Positions 35,395-44,412 of a stretch of DNA of 64,000 nt are shown piece by piece. The translations under genes were made by a program, and so were the position numbers. Positions within the stretch are counted from its first letter, which is position 1. The number at the start of each line of letters is the position of its first letter. The notes beneath the pieces are model-generated. The model saw only the letters and a list, made by a program, of their open reading frames with translations, ran no database searches and was not told the DNA's origin. The stretch is from Sphingomonas aurantiaca (lineage in GTDB: Bacteria > Pseudomonadota > Alphaproteobacteria > Sphingomonadales > Sphingomonadaceae), in contig NZ_QAOG01000002.1 in assembly GCF_003050705.1 (NCBI RefSeq), positions 248,001 to 312,000 of the forward strand. The letters are read 5' to 3'.

Positions 35395-37332
35395 ATGCTA
35401 CAGGGCAAGACACGAGCCAGCGGCCCGCGAGGGTCGCTCGGCGGCGCATTACGGCGCCTGCGCGGTAACCGCAGGGGATCCGCGATCGCCATGATGGCGG
35501 CCGGGCTCATCCCGGCGATCGCGGCGCTGGGCTCGGCGATCGACGCGGGGCGGATCTATATCGTGAAGTCGCAATTGCAGACCGGCGTCGACGCGGCGGC
35601 GCTCGCCGGCGCGCGCGCCTTCTCGGTATCGGGCACCGCCAGCAACTCGCGCGAGAGCCAGGTCGCGGCCTATTTCAGCGGCAATTTCCCCGACACCTAT
35701 ATGGGTGTCACGAACCTGAAGGTGGCGCCCGCGTTCACCGTGATCAAGGACATCAACACCACCACGGTCGTCGCCACCGCGACGCTGCCGATGTCGTTCA
35801 TGCGGTTGTTCGGCTTCATGCAGCAACCCGTGCGTGCGACCGCGCGAGCGGCGATCAACCCGCACCCGCTCGAAGTCATGATGGTGCTCGACAACACCGG
35901 TTCGCTCAAGGCCAACCTGCCGCGCGACTCGAACGGTGTAGTCAAGACCCGCATCACCGCGCTGAAGGACGCGGCGAAAAGCTTCAACGAGATCCTTTTC
36001 CAGGGCAGCGACACGCGCAAGGATCTGGCGATGGGGTACGTCATGTACGACATCACCGTGAATGTCGGCAAGTTGCTGACCGACTGGCGATCGTCGTCCG
36101 TCCGCCAGATGTTCGGGTTCAACGACGTGGTCGCCAACACCTATGGCGGCACATGGCCCAGCAACAAGCTCGGGTGGAAGGGCTGCGTATTCGGGGACGA
36201 TACGGTCAAGGATCTGACCGCGACGCTGACATACCGGGATCCGAACGCGTGGGATATCGATCGCACGCTGCCGGGCGAAGGCGCGCATCCGCCGGTAAAA
36301 CCGTATTTCATCCCCCCGATGTACGTCCCGCAGATGCCGGGTAACGCGGTCGCGACCGGCGCCAAGGCGAACCCGTTGAGCGCCTATTATAGCGTTGCTA
36401 ATGTCGAGCCGAACAACAATCTCTACAAGTTGCACCCCAGCTATTACGACCAGATGCTCAACCTGGATTTCTACGGCAACCAGTTCGCGAACAACCCGTA
36501 CCGTGAAGCCTTTTACGACGCCTATATCGACCTGAACGACAACGCCGCCAAAGCCGACAACGACGTGATCGTCCGGGCGGACAATGGCGGCTTCTACGAT
36601 CCGTCGAGCAACCCGTGGAACTTCACGACGCGCACCGGCACGCAGTTCCGCGTGCGCTACGACAGGATCCCCCAGTTCAACAACTGGAAGGACGCCACCG
36701 AATATACCGTCAACCCGCTCGGCGGCAGCGTCGACGACGGCGCACGGAACAAGACCGAATTCCCGTCGCCCAACTGGCAATGTCCGGAGGCCGCGACCAA
36801 GGTCGATTACGGCCGGTCGCGCAGCTTCTACGACGACGTCATCGATCGCCAGAACGCCGCCATCTATCCCGCGAACGGGACGTTGCACCATGCCGGGTTG
36901 CTCTGGGGCTATCGGTTGCTCGTGCGCGACGACGTCTTCAAGCGCACGCCGCCGCGCGGGCAGGAGGAACCCAAGCGGGCACTGGTGTTCATGACCGATG
37001 GCGAGACCGCGCTCGGCACCAGCCAGAACGGCTATGACGACCGGACCTGGACCTTCTACGGCAATTATGCGGATTCGCCGATCTCGTCGAGCAGGGGGGG
37101 GCTGATCGGCCAGTCCGAACGCCGGTTCGCCAAGACCTGTGCCGCGCTCCAGGCGGAGGACAATGCGCCCAAGGTCTACATCGTCGCGCTGACGACGACC
37201 GACCGGAACACGTTGGCGATGTTCGAACAGTGCGCGCCGGGGCACGTCTATCAGACGTCCGACACCGCGACGCTGAAGGCGGCGTTCGACGATATCGCGT
37301 CCGAACTCGTCGACCTCCACCTCGTCCAGTGA
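35395..37332 (+). CDS. TadG-like pilus assembly protein with von Willebrand factor A fold
   Basis: A 645-residue protein. Its N-terminus (RRGSAIAMMAAGLIPAIAAL, then DAGRIYIVKSQLQTGVDAAAL) is the TadG/putative Flp-pilus motif: a short cytosolic lead, one TM and a helix. A vWA-like domain follows, with D166-N-T-G-S170 as a MIDAS-like site and FMTDGETALG near the end. Between these lies an insertion of roughly 330 residues rich in Asn, Tyr, Pro and Asp. It is first of three genes with 4-base overlaps. GAGGGGG lies 4 bases before the ATG. No Tad ATPase, secretin or prepilin peptidase gene is in the window. Confidence 0.85.
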   Translation: MLQGKTRASGPRGSLGGALRRLRGNRRGSAIAMMAAGLIPAIAALGSAIDAGRIYIVKSQLQTGVDAAALAGARAFSVSGTASNSRESQVAAYFSGNFPDTYMGVTNLKVAPAFTVIKDINTTTVVATATLPMSFMRLFGFMQQPVRATARAAINPHPLEVMMVLDNTGSLKANLPRDSNGVVKTRITALKDAAKSFNEILFQGSDTRKDLAMGYVMYDITVNVGKLLTDWRSSSVRQMFGFNDVVANTYGGTWPSNKLGWKGCVFGDDTVKDLTATLTYRDPNAWDIDRTLPGEGAHPPVKPYFIPPMYVPQMPGNAVATGAKANPLSAYYSVANVEPNNNLYKLHPSYYDQMLNLDFYGNQFANNPYREAFYDAYIDLNDNAAKADNDVIVRADNGGFYDPSSNPWNFTTRTGTQFRVRYDRIPQFNNWKDATEYTVNPLGGSVDDGARNKTEFPSPNWQCPEAATKVDYGRSRSFYDDVIDRQNAAIYPANGTLHHAGLLWGYRLLVRDDVFKRTPPRGQEEPKRALVFMTDGETALGTSQNGYDDRTWTFYGNYADSPISSSRGGLIGQSERRFAKTCAALQAEDNAPKVYIVALTTTDRNTLAMFEQCAPGHVYQTSDTATLKAAFDDIASELVDLHLVQ

Positions 37333-37916
37333 GGGGGGCCGCGAGGCTGCGCACCGACGTGCGCGGCGTCACCATCGTCGAGTTCGCGATCATCCTGCCG
37401 GCGATGCTGTCGCTGATCTGCGGCGCGATCGAGTTCGGTCACATGCTGTTCGCGCGGGTCGTGCTGGAGGGCGCGGTGACCGAAGCCGCGCGCGCCGCGA
37501 CCGCCACGCTCGAGACCAAGGAATCGGAGCGCACCGCGATCATGCGCGCGAGCATCGCCAAGTCGATGAGCGATTTCGGCACCGCGCCCGGCAAGTCGAT
37601 CGAGATCGTCACCACCGTCTATCGCGATTTCAGCACCGCATTCCCCGAAACCTACACCGACGCGAACGGCAACAAGCAATATGACAAGGGCGAACCCTAT
37701 GTCGATCGCAACCGGAACGGCATGTGGGACAATGCGACCCCGGTCGCCGGCAATACGCTGGGCGGGCCGGGCGACGTCGTGAGCTACACCGTGAGATTCC
37801 CCAAGCGGGTCCTGTTCGGGTTCGTGGGGACCGCGATCGGCTATGGCGCGGGCGTGATCCCGGTATCGGCCTCGACGGTGGTCCGCAACGAAGCCGTCGT
37901 GACGAGCGCGTCGTGA
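37329..37916 (+). CDS. TadE-like pseudopilin with EF-hand-type loops
   Basis: A 195-residue TadE-family protein: GVTIVEFAIILPAMLSLICG is the pseudopilin-like N-terminus with Glu after the short basic lead. The C-terminal part carries two calcium-type loops in tandem, D111-x-N-x-N-x-x-x-D-x-x-E122 and D126-x-N-x-N-x-M-x-D134, unusual for this small family. The GTG start overlaps the TadG-like stop (GTGA), and the gene's own stop overlaps the next start in the same way. Confidence 0.85.
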   Translation: MRGAARLRTDVRGVTIVEFAIILPAMLSLICGAIEFGHMLFARVVLEGAVTEAARAATATLETKESERTAIMRASIAKSMSDFGTAPGKSIEIVTTVYRDFSTAFPETYTDANGNKQYDKGEPYVDRNRNGMWDNATPVAGNTLGGPGDVVSYTVRFPKRVLFGFVGTAIGYGAGVIPVSASTVVRNEAVVTSAS

Positions 37917-38563
37917 GGCGCGCCCCGCTGATACCCGCGCTGCTGCGTACGCGGCGCGCGGTCGCGATGCTCGAATTCGCGCTGGCGCTTCCGCTGTTCC
38001 TGGGGTTCGTGCTGACCGCGATCGAGTTCGGTAACTACGTCATGGCCAATAACCGCGTGCAGCGGCTTGCGGCGATGAGCGCGGATCTCGTCGCGCAGAG
38101 CGGTACCGGCGATATCGGCATCGGCGAGGCGCAGATCTACGACCTGTTCAGCGCACTCGACCTGACCGCGCGACCCTATGATCTGCGCAACGACGGGCGG
38201 ATCGTCATCACCGGCGTGCGCGGGACCGACACCGACAATAACGGCACGACCGAGAACCAGATCCTGTGGCAACGCTTCGACGGCGGCTATGTCATCGCGC
38301 CGCAGGTGGGCTGCAACAAGACCGTCACCACCGCGTCGCTGCCCGCTGGCCGGCGGTTGCCGCTGGGCGAGATCCTGTTCCACGTCCAGGTCAGCTATCG
38401 CTATCGGCCGATCCTGACGGATATTCCGTTCCGCATGCTCTCGCTGCCGGTCGATTTCACGCGCATCGCGATGTTTCGCGCGCGCAACAAGGATTTCCAG
38501 TCGCCGACGCCCGACGACCGGTTTCCGCCCAAGGACAAATGCACGACCGCGAGCGGGCTGTGA
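37913..38563 (+). CDS. TadE-like pseudopilin
   Basis: A 216-residue TadE-family protein with the pseudopilin N-terminus RRAVAMLEFALALPLFLGFV and one TM. An Asp/Asn-rich loop (GTDTDNNGTTENQ) in the middle recalls the calcium-type loops of its neighbour but is not a full EF-hand. Cysteines near 145 and 212 could form a disulfide. GTG start, GTGA overlap with the gene before. Third of the coupled set; function presumed to be surface fibre assembly or adhesion. Confidence 0.83.
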   Translation: MRRAPLIPALLRTRRAVAMLEFALALPLFLGFVLTAIEFGNYVMANNRVQRLAAMSADLVAQSGTGDIGIGEAQIYDLFSALDLTARPYDLRNDGRIVITGVRGTDTDNNGTTENQILWQRFDGGYVIAPQVGCNKTVTTASLPAGRRLPLGEILFHVQVSYRYRPILTDIPFRMLSLPVDFTRIAMFRARNKDFQSPTPDDRFPPKDKCTTASGL

Positions 38564-38747
38564 GCGATCGTTCGGCCGCTGCGCGTGCCGGGCAGGCGGG
38601 CAGGGGAGTGGCCTGAAGCACCCGCGCGGTCATCACGTTTCACCGCTACCCCGGCGCGGCTCGTCGCATCGCGGGTTGCCGTCGGGCGTCGTTCAGCCTC
38701 CCCCGCCCACAACGCCGCGACGACCGCGCGCAGGGGATTTTTCGACG

Positions 38748-40058
38748 ATGACGACCGATCGCGGGGCGCTGGCCGCCCTGCTCGCCACCATGACCGTGCT
38801 GACGTTCGCGATTCCGGCAATGGCACAGACCGAGCAGACCGCGCCGGTCCGCGGGCTGGAAGGGCTTGCCAATCCTGCCCCGCAGACCACGACGATCCCG
38901 ATCCCCGACACGCCCAAGATCGCGCTGCCGACCGAGACGCCGGCACCTCGCCGCGCGGCCCGTCCGCGCGCGAAGGACGAGTCCGCTCCGGAAAAGACCA
39001 CCGCCGACCGTCCCGCCGCACGCGACGAGCAGCAGATTCGGCAAACCCGCCCCTCGACGACCGCGACCCGCTCGCCTGCTACCGAGCCTGCGCCGGTGAC
39101 GACGCGCACGCCAGAGACGGTATCGCCGCCGCCAGCACAGGACGTTGCTCCGACCGACACGCAGCCTGCCGCTCCCCAGACGGCCCCGTCCCCGCAACCC
39201 GCTGTCGAGCAACCCGTACCGGCTCCGGCTCCTGTCACGCCGGCCGAGTCGACGGTCTCCGCGCCGGAGACGGGCAGGGCGATGCCGCTCTGGCTCTCGC
39301 TCGCGGCGATCGTCGTGGTGCTGGGCGCGCTCTGGGCGCTTCGCCGCACGCCACGCGGACGCAGGCAGGACCGGATCGAGGCCGAACGCGTCGTCGAGCC
39401 GATCGCGCCGCCGGCCCCGGAGCCCGTTGCACCCGCTCCCGTCTCCGCGCCGGCCGAGCCCGCGATCACTCCGGTCGCTCCTGCCGCCGCGCTGCATGCC
39501 GTCGCGGTCGCAGGACCGCAATTCCTCGAACCTCGTGCAAAGACGCCGGCGGCTGCACCACGTGCGCGCCTGACCTGCGATCTCCGCCCGTTGCGCGCCG
39601 GGCTCAACATGCTCAGCGCGACCGTCGAGTGCGAGCTTGTCGTCACCAACACCGGCACCGTGCCCGCCACCGCGATTCGCACCGGCGTCGCGCTCCTGAC
39701 CGCGCACGCAGGCCAGGACACCGATCTCGCTCAGTTCAATGCAAGCCCGGTCAGCCGACCGGCCGCGCCGCCATTCGCGCTGGCGCCGGGTGAGACGCGC
39801 ACGATCCGCACGGTCGTCGCGATCGCACGTGAGGCGATCCAGACGATGACCGCCGCCAACCGGCCAATGTTCGTCCCCGTCGTCGCCACCAACATCCTCT
39901 ATGCCACCGCAGGCGACGACGCGCAGACTGCGCGCGCGTGGGTCATCGGCATCGAACGCGTCGACTCCGCCAAGCTCGCGCCGTTCTGGCTGGATGGTCC
40001 CGCCAAGATGCATACGAGCGTCGCGGCACGGCCCCACGCGGCGACCTTCGACCGCTAG
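38748..40058 (+). CDS. Proline-rich single-pass membrane protein
   Basis: A 436-residue protein with a signal peptide (ALLATMTVLTFAIPAMAQ), about 130 residues of Pro/Ala/Thr-rich linker, one TM segment (WLSLAAIVVVLGALWAL, about 183-199), a second Pro/Ala-rich linker, and a C-terminal domain of about 160 residues with a beta-rich look (ECELVVTNTGTVPATAIRTG). If the signal is cleaved, the linker is periplasmic and the C-terminal domain cytosolic. No family recognised. AGGGGA lies just upstream of the ATG. It follows the TadE genes after 184 bases on the same strand and may belong with them. Confidence 0.7.
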   Translation: MTTDRGALAALLATMTVLTFAIPAMAQTEQTAPVRGLEGLANPAPQTTTIPIPDTPKIALPTETPAPRRAARPRAKDESAPEKTTADRPAARDEQQIRQTRPSTTATRSPATEPAPVTTRTPETVSPPPAQDVAPTDTQPAAPQTAPSPQPAVEQPVPAPAPVTPAESTVSAPETGRAMPLWLSLAAIVVVLGALWALRRTPRGRRQDRIEAERVVEPIAPPAPEPVAPAPVSAPAEPAITPVAPAAALHAVAVAGPQFLEPRAKTPAAAPRARLTCDLRPLRAGLNMLSATVECELVVTNTGTVPATAIRTGVALLTAHAGQDTDLAQFNASPVSRPAAPPFALAPGETRTIRTVVAIAREAIQTMTAANRPMFVPVVATNILYATAGDDAQTARAWVIGIERVDSAKLAPFWLDGPAKMHTSVAARPHAATFDR

Positions 40059-40151
40059 GCGTTGGCGGCCGCGCTCTTCGGGGCGCGGTCAGGCTGCTAC
40101 GCGTCCATTTCTGTGCGCCTTGGGTGCGCGTTTGGGCGGAGGGCACATACG

Positions 40152-40187
40152 AAAAAGGGCGACCCCATCGCTGGGGCCGCCCTTTTC
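40152..40187. terminator. Intrinsic terminator, convergent rplL / proline-rich gene
   Basis: GGGCGACCCC (40158-40167) and GGGGCCGCCC (40173-40182) form a 10-bp stem with one mismatch. It is flanked by AAAAA on the left and TTTT on the right, so it can terminate in both directions: rplL on the minus strand and the proline-rich gene on the plus strand. Confidence 0.75.
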
Positions 40188-40200
40188 TGTAGCTGCGGCC

Positions 40201-40286
40201 AGCAGGGGCAAAGCCCCTGCTTCGTCGGTCGGCATGAATGCCGCCGGCCGGCCTTTGCGGGGAGTGCGCTTTAGCGTGGCTAAAGC
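40201..40286. repeat. Two further hairpins downstream of rplL
   Basis: GCAGGGGC-aaa-GCCCCTGC (40202-40220) and GCTTTAGC-gtg-GCTAAAGC (40268-40286) are perfect 8-bp stems between the rplL stop and the main terminator. They may stabilise the rplJL mRNA 3' end. Confidence 0.6.
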
Positions 40287-40303
40287 GTCTCTCCCGCTGC
40301 GGC

Positions 40304-40678
40304 TTACTTGACCTCGACGGTCGCGCCAGCTGCTTCGAGCTGTGCCTTGATCTTGGCGGCTTCGTCCTTCGACACGCCTTCCTTGACGGCCTTGGGAGCC
40401 GACTCGACCAGCGTCTTGGCTTCGGTCAGGCCGAGCGACGTGATCGCGCGGACTTCCTTGATGACGTTGATCTTCTTGCCACCGTCGCCGGTCAGGATGA
40501 CGTCGAATTCGGTCTGCTCTTCTGCTGCAGGAGCAGCTGCGCCGCCGCCTGCTGCCGGTGCTGCAACCGCTGCTGCGGCCGAAACGCCCCACTTCTCTTC
40601 GAGCAGCTTCGAAAGCTCAGCTGCTTCGAGAACGGTCAGTTCGCTCAGGCTCTCAACGAGTGCGTTCAGGTCTGCCAT
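40304..40678 (-). CDS. rplL: Ribosomal protein bL12 (L7/L12)
   Basis: A 124-residue stalk protein of the large ribosomal subunit. The N-terminal dimerisation helix ([20 protein letters not shown]), an alanine-rich hinge (about 35-52) and the C-terminal factor-binding domain ([20 protein letters not shown], then [19 protein letters not shown]) are all intact. It lies 64 bases after rplJ. Three hairpins follow its stop. Confidence 0.98.
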   Translation of the reverse strand: MADLNALVESLSELTVLEAAELSKLLEEKWGVSAAAAVAAPAAGGGAAAPAAEEQTEFDVILTGDGGKKINVIKEVRAITSLGLTEAKTLVESAPKAVKEGVSKDEAAKIKAQLEAAGATVEVK

Positions 40679-40742
40679 GATAAATCTCCATCTCGGGGCA
40701 CATGCCCCATCAGTTCAAAAAGTAACGAAAGAGCCTGCAAGA

Positions 40743-41258
40743 TCAGGCGGCTTCCTTCTCCGCGTAGGCGGAAAGCACGCGCGCGAGCTGCGCTGCCGGA
40801 GCCTGCGTGATCGTTGCCAGCTTCGTGGCAGGTGCCACGATGAGGCCAACGATCTTGGCACGCAGTTCGTCCAGCGAGGGCAGCGTTGCGAGCGCCTTCA
40901 CACCGTCGACGTCGAGGGTCGTCGCGCCCATCGCCCCACCCACGATTTCGAACTTGTCGTTCGTCTTCGCGAATTCCACGACCACCTTGGCGGCCGCGAC
41001 GGGATCGATAGAGCTGGCCAGACCGACCGGACCCGTGAGCATGTCGCCCAGCGAGCTGTAGTCGGTGCCGTCCATGGCGATCTTGGCAAGCTTGTTCTTC
41101 GAGACCTTGTAGGTCGCGCCGGCGTCGCGCATCTTGTTCCGCAGCACAGTGGACTGTGCGACGGTCAGGCCGAGGTTGCGCGTCACAACGACGACGCCGA
41201 CCTCGGAGAAGGTGCGGTTCAGCTCGGCTACGGCCGCGGTCTTTTGATCACGATCCAT
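40743..41258 (-). CDS. rplJ: Ribosomal protein uL10
   Basis: A 171-residue protein that anchors L7/L12 dimers at the ribosomal stalk base. It begins [19 protein letters not shown], the family's usual opening, and has [20 protein letters not shown] and a C-terminal helix ending [13 protein letters not shown]. The ATG at 41258 has GGAG 6 bases upstream; the longer frame to 41393 is leader RNA. Expression is probably controlled by L10 binding to its own leader. Confidence 0.97.
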   Translation of the reverse strand: MDRDQKTAAVAELNRTFSEVGVVVVTRNLGLTVAQSTVLRNKMRDAGATYKVSKNKLAKIAMDGTDYSSLGDMLTGPVGLASSIDPVAAAKVVVEFAKTNDKFEIVGGAMGATTLDVDGVKALATLPSLDELRAKIVGLIVAPATKLATITQAPAAQLARVLSAYAEKEAA

Positions 41259-41274
41259 GCCATTCTCCACGTTT

Positions 41275-41420
41275 TCAGGTTCACCATTTGCATGGTGGAC
41301 CCGGTTACTAACCGGAGGCGCAGACAAGCCCGCGTCTCCGGGTGTCTCGTCGATGGGGCATGGGAGAGGGGCGGCACGCAGATGGGCCGACAAAATCTCA
41401 TTCCCCGTCTAGGTGGGAGA
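41275..41420 (-). ncRNA. Candidate ribosomal protein L10 leader (autoregulatory 5' UTR)
   Basis: The 277 untranslated bases upstream of rplJ hold a run of stems: CACCAT-ttgc-ATGGTG (41282-41297), CCGGTT-act-AACCGG (41301-41315), and GGAGGCGC...GCGTCTCC (41314-41339). In bacteria the L10-L12 complex binds a structured leader here and represses the operon. The exact kink-turn site was not verified, so boundaries are approximate. Confidence 0.5.
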
Positions 41421-41535
41421 TTAAGCACCGGCAAACCCGACGCACCCACTGTCTCGGACGGAGTTCGACGAGCGAGCCCGCCGAACGAAGCCGCGCCTTA
41501 GCGGAACTGACGGGGGAGTCAAGGCTGTGCGGGGC

Positions 41536-42309
41536 TTAGTCGGCCGGCCGGGCGGACCCCGATCCGCAACCCCGGCAACCCGGATCCTTGGGCAGCCGGA
41601 TCGTCCGGAACCGCAGCGCGAGCAGATCGATCAGTAGCAGCTTCCCCGCCTGATCGTCGCCGAACCGCGCGATCGCGCGCAGCACTTCGAGCGCGGCGAG
41701 GCTGCCGAGCACGCCCGTGACCGGGCCGAGCACACCGTCCTCGGCACAGCTCGTCTCCGCGCGCTCGGGATCATCACCGACGAAACAGCGGTAGCACGGC
41801 TTGTCGGCTTCCCACCCGCGATAGGTGGCGAGCTGCCCTTCGAACTGGCCGACCGCGGCGGACACCAGCGGGATGTGCAGCGCATGCGCCGCGTCCGCCA
41901 CGCAGAACCGGGTTGCGAAATTGTCGCAGCCGTCGAGCACTACGTCGGCGCCCGCCAACAGTGCAGCGGCATTGGCGGGGTCGATCCGAACGCGGTGAGT
42001 CGTGACCGCCACGTGCGGATTGATCCGCCGCGCGGCATCGGCCGCCGCCGAAACCTTGGCCGCGCCGGTATCGGCGGTCGTGAAGATCGTCTGGCGCTGA
42101 AGGTTCGAAGGCTCGACGGTGTCGTCGTCGATCAGGATCAGCCGACCGATACCCGCGGCCGCGAGATACTGGATCGCGGGGGAGCCAATGCCGCCCGCAC
42201 CGACCACCGCGACCGTCGCGGCCTTGAGCTGGGTCTGCCCGGTGCCGCCGAATTCTTTCAGGACGATATGGCGGGCGTACCGGGTCAGCTCGTCGTCGGA
42301 CAGCGTCAT
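41536..42309 (-). CDS. moeB: Molybdopterin-synthase adenylyltransferase (MoeB/ThiF/HesA)
   Basis: A 257-residue E1-like enzyme that adenylates the C-terminal glycine of MoaD (or ThiS). The ATP site is VVGAGGIGSPAIQYLAAAG, with catalytic residues in IDDDTVEPSNLQRQ. Zinc is held by two CxxC pairs (CYRC about residue 178 and CRGC near the C-terminus). It has no rhodanese domain, so it is the MoeB-like form. The start at 42309 abuts the stop of the unknown gene before it. The moaD partner is at 605-862. Confidence 0.9.
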   Translation of the reverse strand: MTLSDDELTRYARHIVLKEFGGTGQTQLKAATVAVVGAGGIGSPAIQYLAAAGIGRLILIDDDTVEPSNLQRQTIFTTADTGAAKVSAAADAARRINPHVAVTTHRVRIDPANAAALLAGADVVLDGCDNFATRFCVADAAHALHIPLVSAAVGQFEGQLATYRGWEADKPCYRCFVGDDPERAETSCAEDGVLGPVTGVLGSLAALEVLRAIARFGDDQAGKLLLIDLLALRFRTIRLPKDPGCRGCGSGSARPAD

Positions 42310-42314
42310 GCCGG

Positions 42315-42785
42315 TCAATTGCCCGTCCACGCGAAGGTCATGCTGGTGCGGTACCAGGTGTCGCCCTGCGGATCGCCGAGGTCGAGCGAATCGCGCGGCG
42401 TCCCGACAAGCACGCCGGCGGCATATTGCTCCACCGTCGGGCAATCGATCGCGCGCGGCGTGACCCGGCGCAGCCTGCCTTGCGGCGTCGCGAGCACCGC
42501 CAGATCCAGCGTCAGCGTCCAGCCGCTATCGGTCCGGACCGCCTTGTCGCATCGTCCGGCAAGCACCTCGCCATGGACATAGGTCGACGTGTTCGCCTGC
42601 GTCGTCGCGGACCGGCGCATGCGCAGGACGGGAAGCCCGCTCCAGTCCTGCGGGGCCAGCGGGACGCCGGTCGACGGGCCGCCAGAGGGCGGAAGGCTCG
42701 GGACCGTCGGCGGCGAAGGGATGGGAGGTGTCGTCTGGGTGGGCGTCGCGACAACCTGGAGCAAGGCGAGCAGCGTGGCGATCAT
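42315..42785 (-). CDS. Secreted protein of unknown function
   Basis: A 156-residue protein with a short hydrophobic N-terminus ([17 protein letters not shown]), a proline/threonine-rich spacer (about 15-46) and a C-terminal region with two cysteines (GRCDKAVR and RAIDCPTVE) and [14 protein letters not shown]. It looks exported; no family recognised. Its ATG overlaps the dut stop by 4 bases and moeB follows after 5 bases, so it is embedded in the coaBC-dut-moeB operon. Confidence 0.75.
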   Translation of the reverse strand: MIATLLALLQVVATPTQTTPPIPSPPTVPSLPPSGGPSTGVPLAPQDWSGLPVLRMRRSATTQANTSTYVHGEVLAGRCDKAVRTDSGWTLTLDLAVLATPQGRLRRVTPRAIDCPTVEQYAAGVLVGTPRDSLDLGDPQGDTWYRTSMTFAWTGN

Positions 42786-43219
42786 CGGCCGGTCGATCCG
42801 AAGCCACCCGCGCCGCGGACCGTGTCCTCGAGCGCGTCGACTTCACCGACCGACGCGCGCAGCACGATTGCGGGGACGAGCTGCGCGATACGGTCGCCGC
42901 GCGCGATCGCGAACGGCGCGTCGCCGAGATTGGCGAGGATCACCTTCACTTCGCCGCGATAGTCGCTGTCGATCGTGCCGGGGGTGTTGAGGCAGGTGAC
43001 GCCGTGCTTGAGCGCGAGGCCGGAGCGAGGGCGGACCTGGACTTCGTGGCCGGCGGGAATCGCGATCGCAAAGCCGGTCGCGACCGCGGCGCGCGCGCCG
43101 GCGGCAAGCGTCAGTGCTTCGGCGGAAACGACGTCCATGCCCGCAGCGCCCTCGGTGGCATAGGCAGGCAAAGGCAGGCCTTCGCCATGCGGCAGGCGTT
43201 TGAGTTCGATATGAATCAT
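42782..43219 (-). CDS. dut: dUTP diphosphatase
   Basis: Hydrolyses dUTP to dUMP, keeping uracil out of DNA and supplying thymidylate synthesis. The 145-residue trimer-type enzyme has all five motifs: [43 protein letters not shown] and the C-terminal [11 protein letters not shown]. The ATG overlaps the coaBC stop by 4 bases; the pairing coaBC-dut is widely conserved. Confidence 0.97.
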   Translation of the reverse strand: MIHIELKRLPHGEGLPLPAYATEGAAGMDVVSAEALTLAAGARAAVATGFAIAIPAGHEVQVRPRSGLALKHGVTCLNTPGTIDSDYRGEVKVILANLGDAPFAIARGDRIAQLVPAIVLRASVGEVDALEDTVRGAGGFGSTGR

Positions 43220-44403
43220 GGCGCGGCTTCTAGCGCATCGGCGATGCGCTCCGCCAGTCGGGTGGCGACCGCATCCTTGGGCAGCCGCTCCCAGCTTTCG
43301 ACGCCTGCTTCGGTGATAAGGTGGACGCTGTTGTCCGCGCCGCCCATCACGTCGCCCGACACGTCGTTGGCGACGATCCAGTCGGCGGTCTTGCGGACGC
43401 GCTTGGCGACGGCATGTTCGATGACGCGCTCGGTCTCGGCGGCGAAGCCGATCAGCAGGCGCGGACGGTGCGGGCTGCGCGCCAATGTGGCGAGAATATC
43501 GGGGTTTTCCGCGAGCATCAGTGTGGGCGTCGCCTCGCCCTTCTTGATCTTCTGCGGCACCGATTCGACGTGCCAGTCCGCAACCGCCGCCACCATGACC
43601 GCGGCATCCGCGGGCAGCGCATGGTCCACCGCGGCGGCCATCTCGCGCGCGGTCTCCACGTCGATCCGGTCGACCGCGGGCGGGGTGGGCAGAGTCACGG
43701 GGCCCGCGACCAGCGTCACACGTGCGCCGAGCCGTGCCAGCGCTGCGGCGATCGCGAAGCCCTGTTTGCCCGACGAGCGGTTGGCGATGTAGCGAACCGG
43801 GTCGATCGGCTCGTGCGTCGGGCCTGCGGTGACGAGGACGTGGCGGCCCGCCAGCCGTTTCGGCGGGGTAGGGGCGAGCATCGCATCGATCGCCGCGACG
43901 ATCGCGGGCGGCTCGGGCAGGCGACCGGGGCCGTATTCGCCGCAGGCCATCATCCCCTCGTCGGGCTGCATCACCGTCACGCCGTCGGCGCGCAGCTGGG
44001 CGACGTTGCGGACCGTTGCGGCATGGCTCCACATCCGCACGTTCATCGCCGGCGCGACGAGCACGGGCTTGTCGGTCGCGAGCAGCAGCGTCGTCGCCAG
44101 GTCGTTCGCGAGCCCGGCGACCATGCGCGCCATCAGGTCCGCGGTTGCAGGTGCGACGACGATCAGGTCGGCCTGCCGGCTGAGCTGGATATGCCCCATC
44201 TCGGCCTCGTCCTTGAGATCCCATAGCGTCGTGTAGACCTTGTCCTCGCTAAGCGCGGCAAGCGTCATGGGGGTGACGAAATGGTGCGCGGACTCGGTCA
44301 TCACGCAGCGCACGGCGTGGCCGCGGGTCTTGAGCAGGCGGATGAGTTCGGCCGCCTTGTACGCGGCAATGCCGCCGCCGACGATGAGGAGGATACGCGT
44401 CAT
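43216..44403 (-). CDS. coaBC: Bifunctional phosphopantothenoylcysteine decarboxylase/synthetase
   Basis: Two steps of coenzyme A synthesis in one 395-residue flavoprotein. The N-terminal CoaC domain (about 1-180) has [17 protein letters not shown], the PAMN motif (APAMNVRMW) and [13 protein letters not shown]. The C-terminal CoaB domain (about 185-395) has [20 protein letters not shown] and the lysine in KIKKGE. First gene of a run with dut, the unknown 156-residue gene and moeB. Confidence 0.95.
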   Translation of the reverse strand: MTRILLIVGGGIAAYKAAELIRLLKTRGHAVRCVMTESAHHFVTPMTLAALSEDKVYTTLWDLKDEAEMGHIQLSRQADLIVVAPATADLMARMVAGLANDLATTLLLATDKPVLVAPAMNVRMWSHAATVRNVAQLRADGVTVMQPDEGMMACGEYGPGRLPEPPAIVAAIDAMLAPTPPKRLAGRHVLVTAGPTHEPIDPVRYIANRSSGKQGFAIAAALARLGARVTLVAGPVTLPTPPAVDRIDVETAREMAAAVDHALPADAAVMVAAVADWHVESVPQKIKKGEATPTLMLAENPDILATLARSPHRPRLLIGFAAETERVIEHAVAKRVRKTADWIVANDVSGDVMGGADNSVHLITEAGVESWERLPKDAVATRLAERIADALEAAP

Positions 44404-44412
44404 GGGATGCGT

